Shown in pieces: positions 53,028-60,968 of a stretch of 64,000 nucleotides of DNA. The DNA is taken from positions 8,618,001 to 8,682,000 of the forward strand of contig NZ_CP034539.1 in the NCBI RefSeq assembly GCF_003963535.1, read 5' to 3'. Source of the stretch: Streptomyces cyaneochromogenes (GTDB taxonomy: Bacteria > Actinomycetota > Actinomycetes > Streptomycetales > Streptomycetaceae). The position numbers were made by a program, and so were the translations under genes. The notes beneath the pieces were generated by a model, which was not told the DNA's origin, ran no database searches, and was given only the letters and a program-made list of their open reading frames with translations. How positions within the stretch are numbered: the first letter of the stretch is position 1; each line of letters begins with the position of its first letter.

Positions 53028-53074
53028 CGTTGGTGGTCCCAACGATAGGGAGCGAATCATTGGGAAGTCCAACG
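53028..53074. promoter_or_regulatory. twin MarR-type operators, TTGG-N5-CCAA, 30 bp apart
   Basis: Two dyads share TTGG-N5-CCAA: 53030-53042 (ttgg tggtc ccaa, extended to cgttgg/ccaacg) and 53060-53072 (ttgg gaagt ccaa). Their equal points are exactly 30 bp apart, about three helical turns. They fill the 85-bp gap between the MDR and MarR genes. Confidence 0.75.
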
Positions 53075-53096
53075 ACTTTCGGCTAGGCTGCCGTAC

Positions 53097-53534
53097 ATGC
53101 CCGAAGCCCCCCTGCCCGCGATCCGCTCCCTCCCCAGCTGGCTGCTCGGCCGTGCGGCGGCCCGCGGCCGGGCCCTGGTGGCCGAGGCGCTGGCGGCGGA
53201 GGGCATGAAGATGTGGCACCACGTGGTGTTGTCCGCCGTGCGTGACCTCGCCCCGGTCGCGCAGGCGGATCTCGGCCGCAGCGTCCGGCTGGACCCCAAG
53301 GACCTGGTCGGCATCCTCAACGACCTGCAGTCCGCAGGACTCGTCGTCCGCGAGCCGGATCCGAACGACCGCCGCAAGAACGCGGTGTCCCTCACCGACG
53401 AGGGCGGACGCCTGCTGAAGCGGTGCGAGAAGGCGGCGCGCGAGGCCAACGACGCGCTCCTCGCCCCGCTCTCGGCGGCCGAACGCGACCGGTTCACGGA
53501 CCTGTTGATCCGGATTTCCGGTACGCAGAGCTGA
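53097..53534 (+). CDS. MarR-family transcriptional regulator
   Basis: 145 residues with a MarR winged helix: AQADLGRSVRLDPKDLVGIL (helix-turn-helix), LQSAGLVVREPDPNDRRKNA (wing, with the DPxDRR motif) and VSLTDEGGRLLKRCEKAARE. It probably represses itself and the divergent quinone-oxidoreductase-type gene through the twin operators. The isochorismatase-like gene follows 19 bp later and may be cotranscribed. Confidence 0.92.
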   Translation: MPEAPLPAIRSLPSWLLGRAAARGRALVAEALAAEGMKMWHHVVLSAVRDLAPVAQADLGRSVRLDPKDLVGILNDLQSAGLVVREPDPNDRRKNAVSLTDEGGRLLKRCEKAAREANDALLAPLSAAERDRFTDLLIRISGTQS

Positions 53535-53553
53535 CGACGGATAACGTTCCGCC

Positions 53554-54081
53554 ATGACCGCACCGCTCGCGCTCGAACCCGCCCGCACCGCCCTCGTGCT
53601 CGTCGACCTGATGGACCGCATCGTCGCGCTGCCCTTGGAGCCCCACAAGGGCACCGAAGTCCTCACGACGTGCGAGGAGTTGGCGTCCAGCTTCCGCTCG
53701 GCGGGAGCGACCGTCGTCCTCATCCGCGTCGAACGCCCCGGCGTGGCCGAGCAGCCGCCCGGCAGCGGGCTGGTGGCAGGGCTGCTCAAGGACGGCGACA
53801 TCGAGATCGTCAAGCGCACGATCGGCGGCTTCCAGGGCACGGGCCTGGACGACCGCCTCCGCGAACGAGGGCTCACCACCCTGGTGTTCGCCGGCATCGC
53901 CACCAACCTCGGCGTCGAGTCCACCGCCCGCGCGGCCGCCGACCTCGGTTATGACCTGGTCTTCGTGGAGGACGCGATGACGGCGTTCACGGCGGCCGAG
54001 CACGAGGCGTCGGTTCGGCTGGACTTTCCGAGGCTGGGGTCGGTGGCGCAGTCCACGGGGGTGGGCTTCGTGAACGGATGA
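53554..54081 (+). CDS. isochorismatase-like hydrolase lacking the catalytic cysteine
   Basis: A 175-residue protein with the isochorismatase/nicotinamidase fold. The Asp of the triad is in LVLVDLMDR, and the Lys is in IVKRTIGGFQGTGLD. The position of the nucleophilic Cys reads ATNLGVESTARAA (Gly where Cys is expected). The cis-peptide region GIATN is kept. It may be a non-catalytic member or belong to an isochorismatase-like subgroup that lacks the thiol. It follows the MarR gene closely. Confidence 0.85.
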   Translation: MTAPLALEPARTALVLVDLMDRIVALPLEPHKGTEVLTTCEELASSFRSAGATVVLIRVERPGVAEQPPGSGLVAGLLKDGDIEIVKRTIGGFQGTGLDDRLRERGLTTLVFAGIATNLGVESTARAAADLGYDLVFVEDAMTAFTAAEHEASVRLDFPRLGSVAQSTGVGFVNG

Positions 54082-54144
54082 CGTAGGGCCTTGGGCCTTG
54101 GGCCCTGGGCCCTACGGTTCGGCCCTGTAGGAGGTAGCGAAAAA

Positions 54145-54207
54145 CACGACGGGGCCCCAACCCGGCGCAGGGGGCGCTCCCCGCCGATCGGGGCCCCGCC
54201 GCCGTGT
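54145..54207. terminator. large hairpin between convergent isochorismatase-like and fdhD genes
   Basis: cacgacggggcccc (54145-54158) pairs with ggggccccg..ccgtgt (54190-54207) with a small bulge. It is placed between the two converging genes. Confidence 0.75.
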
Positions 54208-54221
54208 CGCGGGGGAGCCTG

Positions 54222-55076
54222 TCAGGCCTGGGCGGCCGCGGTCCGCAGGGCCAGCCGGTGTTCGCCCGCGTACACGTTCATGGAGCTGCCCCGCAGGAAG
54301 CCCACCAGCGTCAGCCCCGTCTCCGCGGCCAGATCCACCGCCAGGGAGGAAGGCGCCGAGACCGCCGCGAGCACCGGGATCCCCGCCATCACGGCCTTCT
54401 GGGCGAGCTCGAAGCTGGCCCGCCCCGACACCAGCAGGATCGTCCGGGACAACGGCAGGTTTCCGTGCTGCAGGGCGCGGCCGACCAGCTTGTCGACCGC
54501 GTTGTGCCGGCCCACGTCCTCCCGTATGTCCAGCAGCTCGCCGTCCTCGGTGAACAGGGCCGCCGCGTGCAGACCCCCGGTCCGGTCGAAGACCCGCTGG
54601 GCCGCGCGGAGCCGGTCGGGGAGGCCCGCGAGCAGGTCGGGGTCGAGCCGGACCGGGGTGCCCTCGCCGTCGTCGATGGGCCAGCGGGCCGTCGTACGGA
54701 CCGCGTCCAGCGACGCCTTGCCGCACAGGCCGCACGACGACGTCGTGTACACGTTGCGTTCGAGCGTGATGTCGGGGATCACCACCCCCGCGGACGTGCG
54801 CACGTCCACCACGTTGTACGTGTTCGAGCCGTCCGCCGTAGCGCCCGCGCAGTAGACGATGTTCTGCAGGTCCCCCTGCTCGGCCAGCACGCCCTCGCTC
54901 ACCAGGAAGCCCGCCGCCAGTGCGAAGTCGTCGCCCGGGGTGCGCATGGTGATCGCCAGCGGCTTGCCGTTGAGCCGGATCTCCAGTGGTTCCTCGGCGA
55001 CGAGCGTGTCCGGCCGGGTGGAGACCGCCCCGTCCCGGATCCGGATCACCTTGCGTCGTTCCGTGACTCGTCCCAT
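54222..55076 (-). CDS. fdhD: formate dehydrogenase accessory sulfurtransferase FdhD
   Basis: A 284-residue protein that passes sulfur from the cysteine desulfurase IscS to the Mo-bis-PGD cofactor, which is needed for formate dehydrogenase activity. The persulfide motif CGLCG is at C115-C118, with DDFALAAGFLVSEG, FTEDGELLDIREDVGRHNAV and LLVSGRASFELAQKA as family blocks. It is last in the formate dehydrogenase operon (16 bp after the iron-sulfur subunit gene), matching its function. Length is normal. Confidence 0.96.
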   Translation of the reverse strand: MGRVTERRKVIRIRDGAVSTRPDTLVAEEPLEIRLNGKPLAITMRTPGDDFALAAGFLVSEGVLAEQGDLQNIVYCAGATADGSNTYNVVDVRTSAGVVIPDITLERNVYTTSSCGLCGKASLDAVRTTARWPIDDGEGTPVRLDPDLLAGLPDRLRAAQRVFDRTGGLHAAALFTEDGELLDIREDVGRHNAVDKLVGRALQHGNLPLSRTILLVSGRASFELAQKAVMAGIPVLAAVSAPSSLAVDLAAETGLTLVGFLRGSSMNVYAGEHRLALRTAAAQA

Positions 55077-55092
55077 GTCCCGATCAGTCCCG

Positions 55093-55953
55093 TCAGTCCC
55101 GGTTCTGTACGTGCTGGTAGCCGAAGCGGCCCTTGATGCACAGGTTGCCGTGGGTCACCGGATTGTCGTGCGGAGAGGTGACCTTCACGATCTCATTGTC
55201 CTGCACGTGCAGGGTGAGGTTGCAGCCCACACCGCAGTACGCGCACACCGTGGTCGTCTCGGTCTGCCGGCCCTCGTCCCACGTACCCGCCGCCCGCATG
55301 TCGAACTCGGACTTGAAGGACAGGGCCCCCGTCGGGCACACCTCGATGCAGTTGCCGCAGTACACGCACGCCGAGTCGGTCAGCGGCGCGTCGTGCTCCA
55401 CCGCGATCCGCGCGTCGAACCCCCGCCCGGCCACGGAGATCGCGAAGCTGTTCTGCCACTGGTCACCGCAGGCGTCCACGCACTTGTAGCAGAGGATGCA
55501 CTTGTCGTAGTCGCGCACGTACAGCTCGTTGTCGACCTTCGGCTCCTCGTTGAGCCGCGCCGCGTCCGGGCCGAAGCGGTCCGGCTTCGCCTCGTACTCC
55601 TTGATCCACCCGGCGACCTCCGGCGTCGTCGACAAGTCGACCGACGACGCGAGAAGCTCCAGGACGATCTTGCGACTGTGCCTGGCCCGCTCGGTGTCGG
55701 TCCGCACCTCCATGCCCGCCTCGGCCTTGCGCGAACAGGCCGGGACGAGCGTCCGCGACCCCTCGACCTCCACGACACACACACGGCAGGCGTTCTTGGG
55801 CCGCAGCGTGTCCCCCTGGCACAGGGTCGGGATGTCCTTCCCCGCGGCTCGGCAGGCGTCGAGGATCGTGGAGCCCTCCGCCGCGCGCACGGGCTCCCCG
55901 TCGATGGTGAACTCCAGCAGCCGGCGCGGGATCCCCAGCGGTACCACGGTCAT
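55093..55953 (-). CDS. formate dehydrogenase iron-sulfur subunit (N-terminal module of alpha subunit)
   Basis: 286 residues that correspond to the N-terminal electron-transfer part of FdsA/NuoG-type alpha subunits, here as a separate protein. A [2Fe-2S] plant-ferredoxin domain (C45, C56, C59, C73) is followed by two [4Fe-4S] groups (DKCILCYKCVDAC and DSACVYCGNCIEVCPTG). The protein ends with the Mo-pterin oxidoreductase Fe4S4 domain (CAYCGVGCNLTLHV ... GNLCIKGRFGY). It would wire the Mo subunit to the diaphorase subunit. ATGA overlap with the upstream NuoE/F fusion gene. Confidence 0.88.
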   Translation of the reverse strand: MTVVPLGIPRRLLEFTIDGEPVRAAEGSTILDACRAAGKDIPTLCQGDTLRPKNACRVCVVEVEGSRTLVPACSRKAEAGMEVRTDTERARHSRKIVLELLASSVDLSTTPEVAGWIKEYEAKPDRFGPDAARLNEEPKVDNELYVRDYDKCILCYKCVDACGDQWQNSFAISVAGRGFDARIAVEHDAPLTDSACVYCGNCIEVCPTGALSFKSEFDMRAAGTWDEGRQTETTTVCAYCGVGCNLTLHVQDNEIVKVTSPHDNPVTHGNLCIKGRFGYQHVQNRD

Positions 55954-57782
55954 TCGTACGCCCCCAGACGGTCGATGGCGGATTCCACGGCATTCCACGC
56001 GGTCTGCCCCAGACCGCAGATCGAGGCGTCCCGCATCGCGCGGCCGACCTCCCTGAGCAGGGCGATGTCACCGGCGGCCGCCGCACCCGTGCGCTCCACG
56101 ATCCGGTGCAGCGCCTCCTCCTGCCGTACGGTCCCGACCCGGCACGGCACGCACTGCCCGCACGACTCGTCACGGAAGAACTCGGCGATGCGCAGCAGCA
56201 GCCGGGGCAGCGGGACGGTGTCGTCGAAGGCCATGACCACGCCGGAGCCGAGGGTCGTGCCGGCCTCCCGGGTGCCTTCGAAGGTGAGGGGAATGTCCAC
56301 CTCGTCGGGCCGTACGAAGCCACCCGCGGCGCCCCCCAGCAGCACCGCCCGCAGCCCCTCCCGCACCCCGGCCAGCTCCAGCAGCTCGCCCAGCGTCGCG
56401 CCGAAGGGGAGCTCGTAGATGCCGGGCCGCGCCACACTCCCCGACACGCAGAACAGCTTCGGCCCGGTGGAGCGCGCCGTGCCGATCGCGGCGTACGCCG
56501 GTGCGCCCATGGTCAGGATCGGCAGCACGTTGACCAGCGTCTCCACGTTGTTCTCCACCGTGGGCTTGCCGAACAGGCCTTTCTCCACCGGGAACGGCGG
56601 CTTCGAGCGCGGCTCGCCCCGGTAGCCCTCGATGGAGTTGAACAGAGCCGTCTCCTCGCCGCAGATGTAGGCCCCCGCGCCTCGTCTGATCTCGATGTCG
56701 AAGGCGTATCCCTGGCCGAGGACGTCGTCCCCGAGCAGCCCACGCGCGCGTGCCTGCGCGATGGCGTGCTCCAGGCGCCCCAGGGCACGGGGGTACTCGC
56801 CGCGCAGATACAGGTAGCCCTTGTGGACGCCCGTCGCATACGCCGCGATGGTCATCGACTCGACCAGCGCGTACGGGTCGCCCTCCATGATCACGCGGTC
56901 CTTGAAGGTGCCCGGCTCGGATTCGTCGGCGTTGCAGACGAGGTAGTGCGGATGGTCGGGCTGTGACGCCGTGGCCTGCCATTTGCGGCCGGTGGGGAAG
57001 GCGGCGCCGCCACGCCCGACCAGGCCGGAGTCGGTGACCTCGCGGATGACTCCGGCGGGACCGAGCTCGAAGGCCCGGCGCAGGGCCGTGTAGCCGCCGT
57101 GGGCTCGGTAGTCGTCCAGCGAGGACGGGTCGACGACCCCGACGCGTCGCAGCAGGGTCAACGAGGGGTCTGCGGCCTGGGGCACCGCCATCGCGGCCGA
57201 CGGTTCCTCGGGCGCCGAGTCCGGCGTGCTCGCGGCGAGGACGGCGTCGTGCACGGTCGCCGGTGCCGAGACCGCCGTACGCACCGGGTCCCCGGCCTTG
57301 ATCGCGAGCGCCGCCGGAGCCCGCTCGCACAGACCGAGGCACGGACTGCGCTCCACCGACACACCACTGCCGAGCCCCAGCCGCGCCTCGACCCCGGCAC
57401 ACAGCTCGCTCGCCCCGGCCGCCGCGCACGCGAGGTCGGTGCACACGTGGAGCGCGGTGGCGGGGCGGGGCTTGACCGAGAACATGGCGTAGAAGGTGGC
57501 CACCCCGTACGCCTCCGCCGGCGGCACCGTCAGCCGCCGGCACAGGTAGTCGAGGGCGCCCTCGCTGATCCAGCCGATCCGGTCGTTGATGGCGTGCAGC
57601 CCCGGCAACAGCAGGTCGCGGCGGTCCCGTGCCTCGCGGCCGCCCCGGGCCCACCTCAGGTCCGCGGCCCTCATCTCATCGCGGGCGGCGCCCTCCCAGG
57701 AGGACTCCGGCGGGCCCAACAGGGCGTCGATGGCGGCCCGTTCGTCGCCCGTCGGTTTGCTGTCGCCGAAGTGCAGGTCCAC
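55950..57782 (-). CDS. NuoE/NuoF fusion, diaphorase (NAD-binding) subunit of formate dehydrogenase
   Basis: 610 residues. Residues 1-~170 are a NuoE/FdsG-like thioredoxin-fold [2Fe-2S] domain with C-x4-C (CTDLAC) and C-x3-C (CLGLC). Residues ~200-610 are NuoF/FdsB: GRGGAAFPTGRKW (NADH site), NADESEPGTFKDR (FMN site), GAGAYICGEETAL, and the [4Fe-4S] motif ESCGQCVPCRVGT. It would reduce NAD with electrons from formate. The start is GTG, 6 bp after the catalytic subunit gene stop. No proton-pumping Nuo subunits are nearby, which supports the soluble formate dehydrogenase assignment. Confidence 0.92.
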   Translation of the reverse strand: MDLHFGDSKPTGDERAAIDALLGPPESSWEGAARDEMRAADLRWARGGREARDRRDLLLPGLHAINDRIGWISEGALDYLCRRLTVPPAEAYGVATFYAMFSVKPRPATALHVCTDLACAAAGASELCAGVEARLGLGSGVSVERSPCLGLCERAPAALAIKAGDPVRTAVSAPATVHDAVLAASTPDSAPEEPSAAMAVPQAADPSLTLLRRVGVVDPSSLDDYRAHGGYTALRRAFELGPAGVIREVTDSGLVGRGGAAFPTGRKWQATASQPDHPHYLVCNADESEPGTFKDRVIMEGDPYALVESMTIAAYATGVHKGYLYLRGEYPRALGRLEHAIAQARARGLLGDDVLGQGYAFDIEIRRGAGAYICGEETALFNSIEGYRGEPRSKPPFPVEKGLFGKPTVENNVETLVNVLPILTMGAPAYAAIGTARSTGPKLFCVSGSVARPGIYELPFGATLGELLELAGVREGLRAVLLGGAAGGFVRPDEVDIPLTFEGTREAGTTLGSGVVMAFDDTVPLPRLLLRIAEFFRDESCGQCVPCRVGTVRQEEALHRIVERTGAAAAGDIALLREVGRAMRDASICGLGQTAWNAVESAIDRLGAYE

Positions 57783-57788
57783 TTGAGG

Positions 57789-59714
57789 TCACCTCACGAT
57801 GGTCGCGACGGGGAGCTTCTCGATCCGGATCGCCGACGCCTTGAACTCCGCCGTCCCCGCGATCGGGCAGTTCGCCTCGATCGTCAGCTGGTTGGTGTCC
57901 ACCTCGTCGGGAAAGTGCATGGTCATGAAGGCGAGCCCCGGCCGCAGCGCGGTGTCGACCCACACCGGCGCGACGACCGACCCGCGCCGCGAGGTCACCA
58001 GGACCTCCTCGCCGACCACCACCCCGTACCGCTCGGCGTCCTCCGGGCACAGCTCGACGTACTCGCCGCGCCGCAGCGGAGAGGCGAAACTTCCGCTCTG
58101 CACACCGGTGTTGTAGGAGTCGAGCCGCCGCCCGGTGGTGAGGCGGATCGGGTACTCCTCGTCGGTGAGGTCGACCGGTGGATCGTGCTGGACGATCCCG
58201 AACGGCGCCGGCGTCCCGCGCTCGGCCGGGTCCGCCTCCCACAACCGGCCGTGCAGATAGGTCGGTTCGAGTTGTTCGGTGCTCGGACACGGCCACTGGA
58301 TGCCCTGGTGCTCCTCCAGGCGTTCGTACGTCATCCCGTAGTGGTCCGGGGAGACCGAGCGCAGTTCGTTCCACACCGCCTCGGCGTCCGCGTACTTCCA
58401 CTCGTGGCCCAGCCGCGCCGCCAGCGCGCAGATGATGTCGATGTCCTCGCGGGCCTCGCCGGGCGGGGTGACCGCGCGGCGCACCCGCTGAACCCGCCGC
58501 TCGCTGTTGGTGGTCGTGCCGTCGGTCTCGGCCCACCCGGCGGTGGCGGGGAGGATGACGTGCGCCAGCTCGGCCGTCTTCGTCAGGAAGATGTCCTGGA
58601 CGACGAGGAAGTCCAGCTGCCGCATGCGCCGTACGGCCTGCTCGCTGTCCGCCTCCGACTGCGCCGGGTTCTCGCCGATGCAGTAGACGGCCTTGAGCGA
58701 GCCCTCTTCCATAGCCTCGAACATCTGGGTGAGGTTGAGGCCGTAGTGGGGCTGGATGACGGTGTCCCAGGCGGACTCGAACTTCAGCCGGCTGTCGGGG
58801 TCGAGGATGTCCTGGAAGCCGGGCAGGCGGTTGGGGATCGCGCCCATGTCGCCGCCGCCCTGGACGTTGTTCTGCCCGCGCAGCGGCTGGAGCCCGGAGC
58901 CGTAGCGCCCGACATGGCCGGTCAGCAGCGACAGGTTGATCAGCGCGCGGACGTTGTCGGTGCCGTTGTGGTGCTCGGTGATGCCGAGGGTCCAGCACAG
59001 CTGGGCGCGCTCGGCGCGGGCGTAGGCGTGGGCCAACTCCCGTATCGCGGCGGCCGGAACGCCCGTCACCTTCTCGGCGAGGGACGGCGTCCACGGCTCG
59101 ACGAGCGCCTTGTACTCCTCGTAGCCGCTGGTCGCCCGCTGGATGAAGGCCTCGTTCGCCAGCCCGGCGTGGATGATCTCGCGGCCGATCGCGTGCGCCA
59201 TCGCGATGTCGGTGCCGACGTTGAGCCCCATCCAGCTCTCCGCCCACTCGGCGGTGGAGGTGCGGCGCGGGTCGACGGCGTACATACGGGCGCCGCCTCG
59301 GATCCCCTTGAGTACGTGCTGGAAGAAGATCGGGTGCGCGAAGCGGGCGTTGGAGCCCCACATCACGATGACGTCGGTGTGCTCGATCTCCTCGTACGAG
59401 GAGGTGCCCCCGCCCGAGCCGAAGGCCGCCGACAGGCCGGCGACGCTGGGGGCGTGGCAGGTGCGGTTGCAGGAGTCGACGTTGTTGGTGCCCATGACGA
59501 CCCGGGCGAACTTCTGCGCCACGTAGTTCATCTCGTTCGTGGCCCGGGCGCAGGAGAACATGCCGAAGGCGTCCCGGTTGCGGGCCAGACCCTCGGCCGC
59601 GCGGTCCAGGGCCTCCTGCCAGCTCGCCTGCCGGAAGGGCTCGTCGCGCGAGTCCCGGACGAGCGGGTGGGTCAGCCGGGTGTAGTTCTTCGGAGTACGG
59701 TCGCGTTTGCTCAT
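57789..59714 (-). CDS. formate dehydrogenase catalytic (molybdopterin) subunit, Cys type
   Basis: 641 residues of a Mo-bis-PGD oxidoreductase of the formate dehydrogenase group. The active-site segment is VDSCNRTCHAPSVAGL; Cys86 is the expected Mo ligand (selenocysteine in some homologues), followed by the catalytic His87. Other blocks are VIVMWGSNARFAHPIFFQ, GENPAQSEADSEQA and RLTTGRRLDSYNTGVQSG (C-terminal pterin-binding barrel). The N-terminal Fe4S4 domain usually found in this subunit is missing here and sits in the gene at 55093. The start follows ggagcgccgc, which is part of a 14-bp tandem duplication. Confidence 0.92.
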   Translation of the reverse strand: MSKRDRTPKNYTRLTHPLVRDSRDEPFRQASWQEALDRAAEGLARNRDAFGMFSCARATNEMNYVAQKFARVVMGTNNVDSCNRTCHAPSVAGLSAAFGSGGGTSSYEEIEHTDVIVMWGSNARFAHPIFFQHVLKGIRGGARMYAVDPRRTSTAEWAESWMGLNVGTDIAMAHAIGREIIHAGLANEAFIQRATSGYEEYKALVEPWTPSLAEKVTGVPAAAIRELAHAYARAERAQLCWTLGITEHHNGTDNVRALINLSLLTGHVGRYGSGLQPLRGQNNVQGGGDMGAIPNRLPGFQDILDPDSRLKFESAWDTVIQPHYGLNLTQMFEAMEEGSLKAVYCIGENPAQSEADSEQAVRRMRQLDFLVVQDIFLTKTAELAHVILPATAGWAETDGTTTNSERRVQRVRRAVTPPGEAREDIDIICALAARLGHEWKYADAEAVWNELRSVSPDHYGMTYERLEEHQGIQWPCPSTEQLEPTYLHGRLWEADPAERGTPAPFGIVQHDPPVDLTDEEYPIRLTTGRRLDSYNTGVQSGSFASPLRRGEYVELCPEDAERYGVVVGEEVLVTSRRGSVVAPVWVDTALRPGLAFMTMHFPDEVDTNQLTIEANCPIAGTAEFKASAIRIEKLPVATIVR

Positions 59715-59738
59715 GCGGCGCTCCTCATGCGGCGCTCC
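59711..59738. repeat. 14-bp perfect tandem duplication at the panE-like/formate dehydrogenase junction
   Basis: tcatgcggcgctcc occurs twice in a row (59711-59724, 59725-59738). Read on the minus strand the copies supply the stop of the PanE-like gene and the ribosome site and start codon of the formate dehydrogenase gene. Confidence 0.85.
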
Positions 59739-60696
59739 TCAGCGCGAGCAGGTCCGAGATGGCGTGCACGGTGCGCAGGGTGGGCACCTGGACGCCGGTG
59801 ATCTCCGCCAACTCGACGACCGCCGCGAGGAGTACATCGAGTTCGAGCGGTTTGCCGCGCTCCAGGTCCTGGAGCGTGGAGGTGCGGTGGTCGCCGACCC
59901 GCTCGGCGCCCGCGAGCCGGCGCTCGATGGAGACGCCGACCTCGCAGCCGAGGGCCTCGGCGACCGCGAGCGTCTCGGTCATCATGATCTCGATGACCTT
60001 GCGGGTGCCGCCGTGCAGGCACATCTGCCGCATGGTGGCGCGGGCGAGCGCGCTGATCGGGTTGAAGGAGATGTTGCCGAGCAGCTTGAGCCAGATGTCG
60101 TTGCGCAGGTCGGGTTCGACCGGGCACTTCAGGCCGCCGGCGATCATGGCCTCGCCCAGGTCCGTGCAGCGCTTGGACACGCTGCGGTCGGGCTCGCCGA
60201 TGGAGAACCGGGTGCCTTCCAGGTGCCGCACGACACCCGGGCCTTCGAGCTCGGTCGCGGCGTAGACCACACAGCCGACTGCCCGTTCGGGCGCGAGCAC
60301 CGCACTGACCGCGCCGTCCGGGTCGACACTCTCGATGCGCTGGCCGTCGTGCAGGCCGCCGTGCCGGTGGAAGTACCACCAGGGGATGCCGTTCTGGGCG
60401 GCCACGACCGCCGTGCCGTCGTGCAGAAGGGGCTCGATCAGCGGCCCGCACGCCGCGTACGAGTTGGCCTTCAGACCCAGGAAGACGTAGTCGACCGGGC
60501 CGACTTCGGCCGGATCGTCGGTCGCGTGGGCGCGGGCGGTGAAGTCGCCGCGCGGACTGAGCACCCGCACCCCGTGCCGCCTCATGGCCGCCAGATGCGG
60601 TCCACGGGCTATGAGGTGCACATCGGCGCCCGCGCGATGCAGCGCGGCTCCGACGTAGGCGCCGATCGCACCGGCGCCGAGGACTGCAACTTTCAC
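59725..60696 (-). CDS. 2-dehydropantoate 2-reductase-like protein (ApbA/PanE family)
   Basis: A 323-residue NADPH-dependent ketopantoate reductase-type enzyme. N-terminal Rossmann motif MKVAVLGAGAIGAYVGAALH, then DYVFLGLKANS. The conserved catalytic Lys region is LRNDIWLKLLGNISFNPISA, with the Asn and the substrate-binding segment near the C-terminus (GKPLELDVLLAAVVELAE, ITGVQVPTL). It heads the formate dehydrogenase operon (10 bp before the Mo subunit gene), so its true substrate may be another 2-oxo acid and not only ketopantoate. Confidence 0.9.
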   Translation of the reverse strand: MKVAVLGAGAIGAYVGAALHRAGADVHLIARGPHLAAMRRHGVRVLSPRGDFTARAHATDDPAEVGPVDYVFLGLKANSYAACGPLIEPLLHDGTAVVAAQNGIPWWYFHRHGGLHDGQRIESVDPDGAVSAVLAPERAVGCVVYAATELEGPGVVRHLEGTRFSIGEPDRSVSKRCTDLGEAMIAGGLKCPVEPDLRNDIWLKLLGNISFNPISALARATMRQMCLHGGTRKVIEIMMTETLAVAEALGCEVGVSIERRLAGAERVGDHRTSTLQDLERGKPLELDVLLAAVVELAEITGVQVPTLRTVHAISDLLALRSAA

Positions 60697-60779
60697 TTCG
60701 GAACGCTCCGTTCGGTCGAGGGGGTACCGCGGAGGTGGCTGGGAAGCGGTGTTCGAGCAGGTCGAATCTCGTCGACTGA

Positions 60780-60795
60780 ATATTGTCTACAGTAT
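60780..60795. promoter_or_regulatory. GntR-type palindrome in divergent panE/OFA-transporter region
   Basis: A 16-bp near-palindrome of form ATAnTGTnnACAnTAT (atattgtctacagtat), AT-rich in a GC-rich setting. TGT-nn-ACA cores are typical of FadR/VanR-class GntR regulators. It lies between the formate dehydrogenase operon and the MFS transporter gene. A related CTGTAGAC sequence stands upstream of the GntR gene near 63597. Confidence 0.65.
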
Positions 60796-60968
60796 GGATA
60801 AGGGGTCAGCAAGGGTTCGCGCACGGCGTTCGGTCAGCCTTTGCGTGCGGCCTCGGCCCGTCATCCCGTACGGCGTTCGACCGTTCGTCGCGCCCGGCAT
60901 ACCGTTCATCGCATACGGTCGACGCGCCGCCTTCTCAACTGCCGCGCCGCTCCCTACCGTTCGGGATC

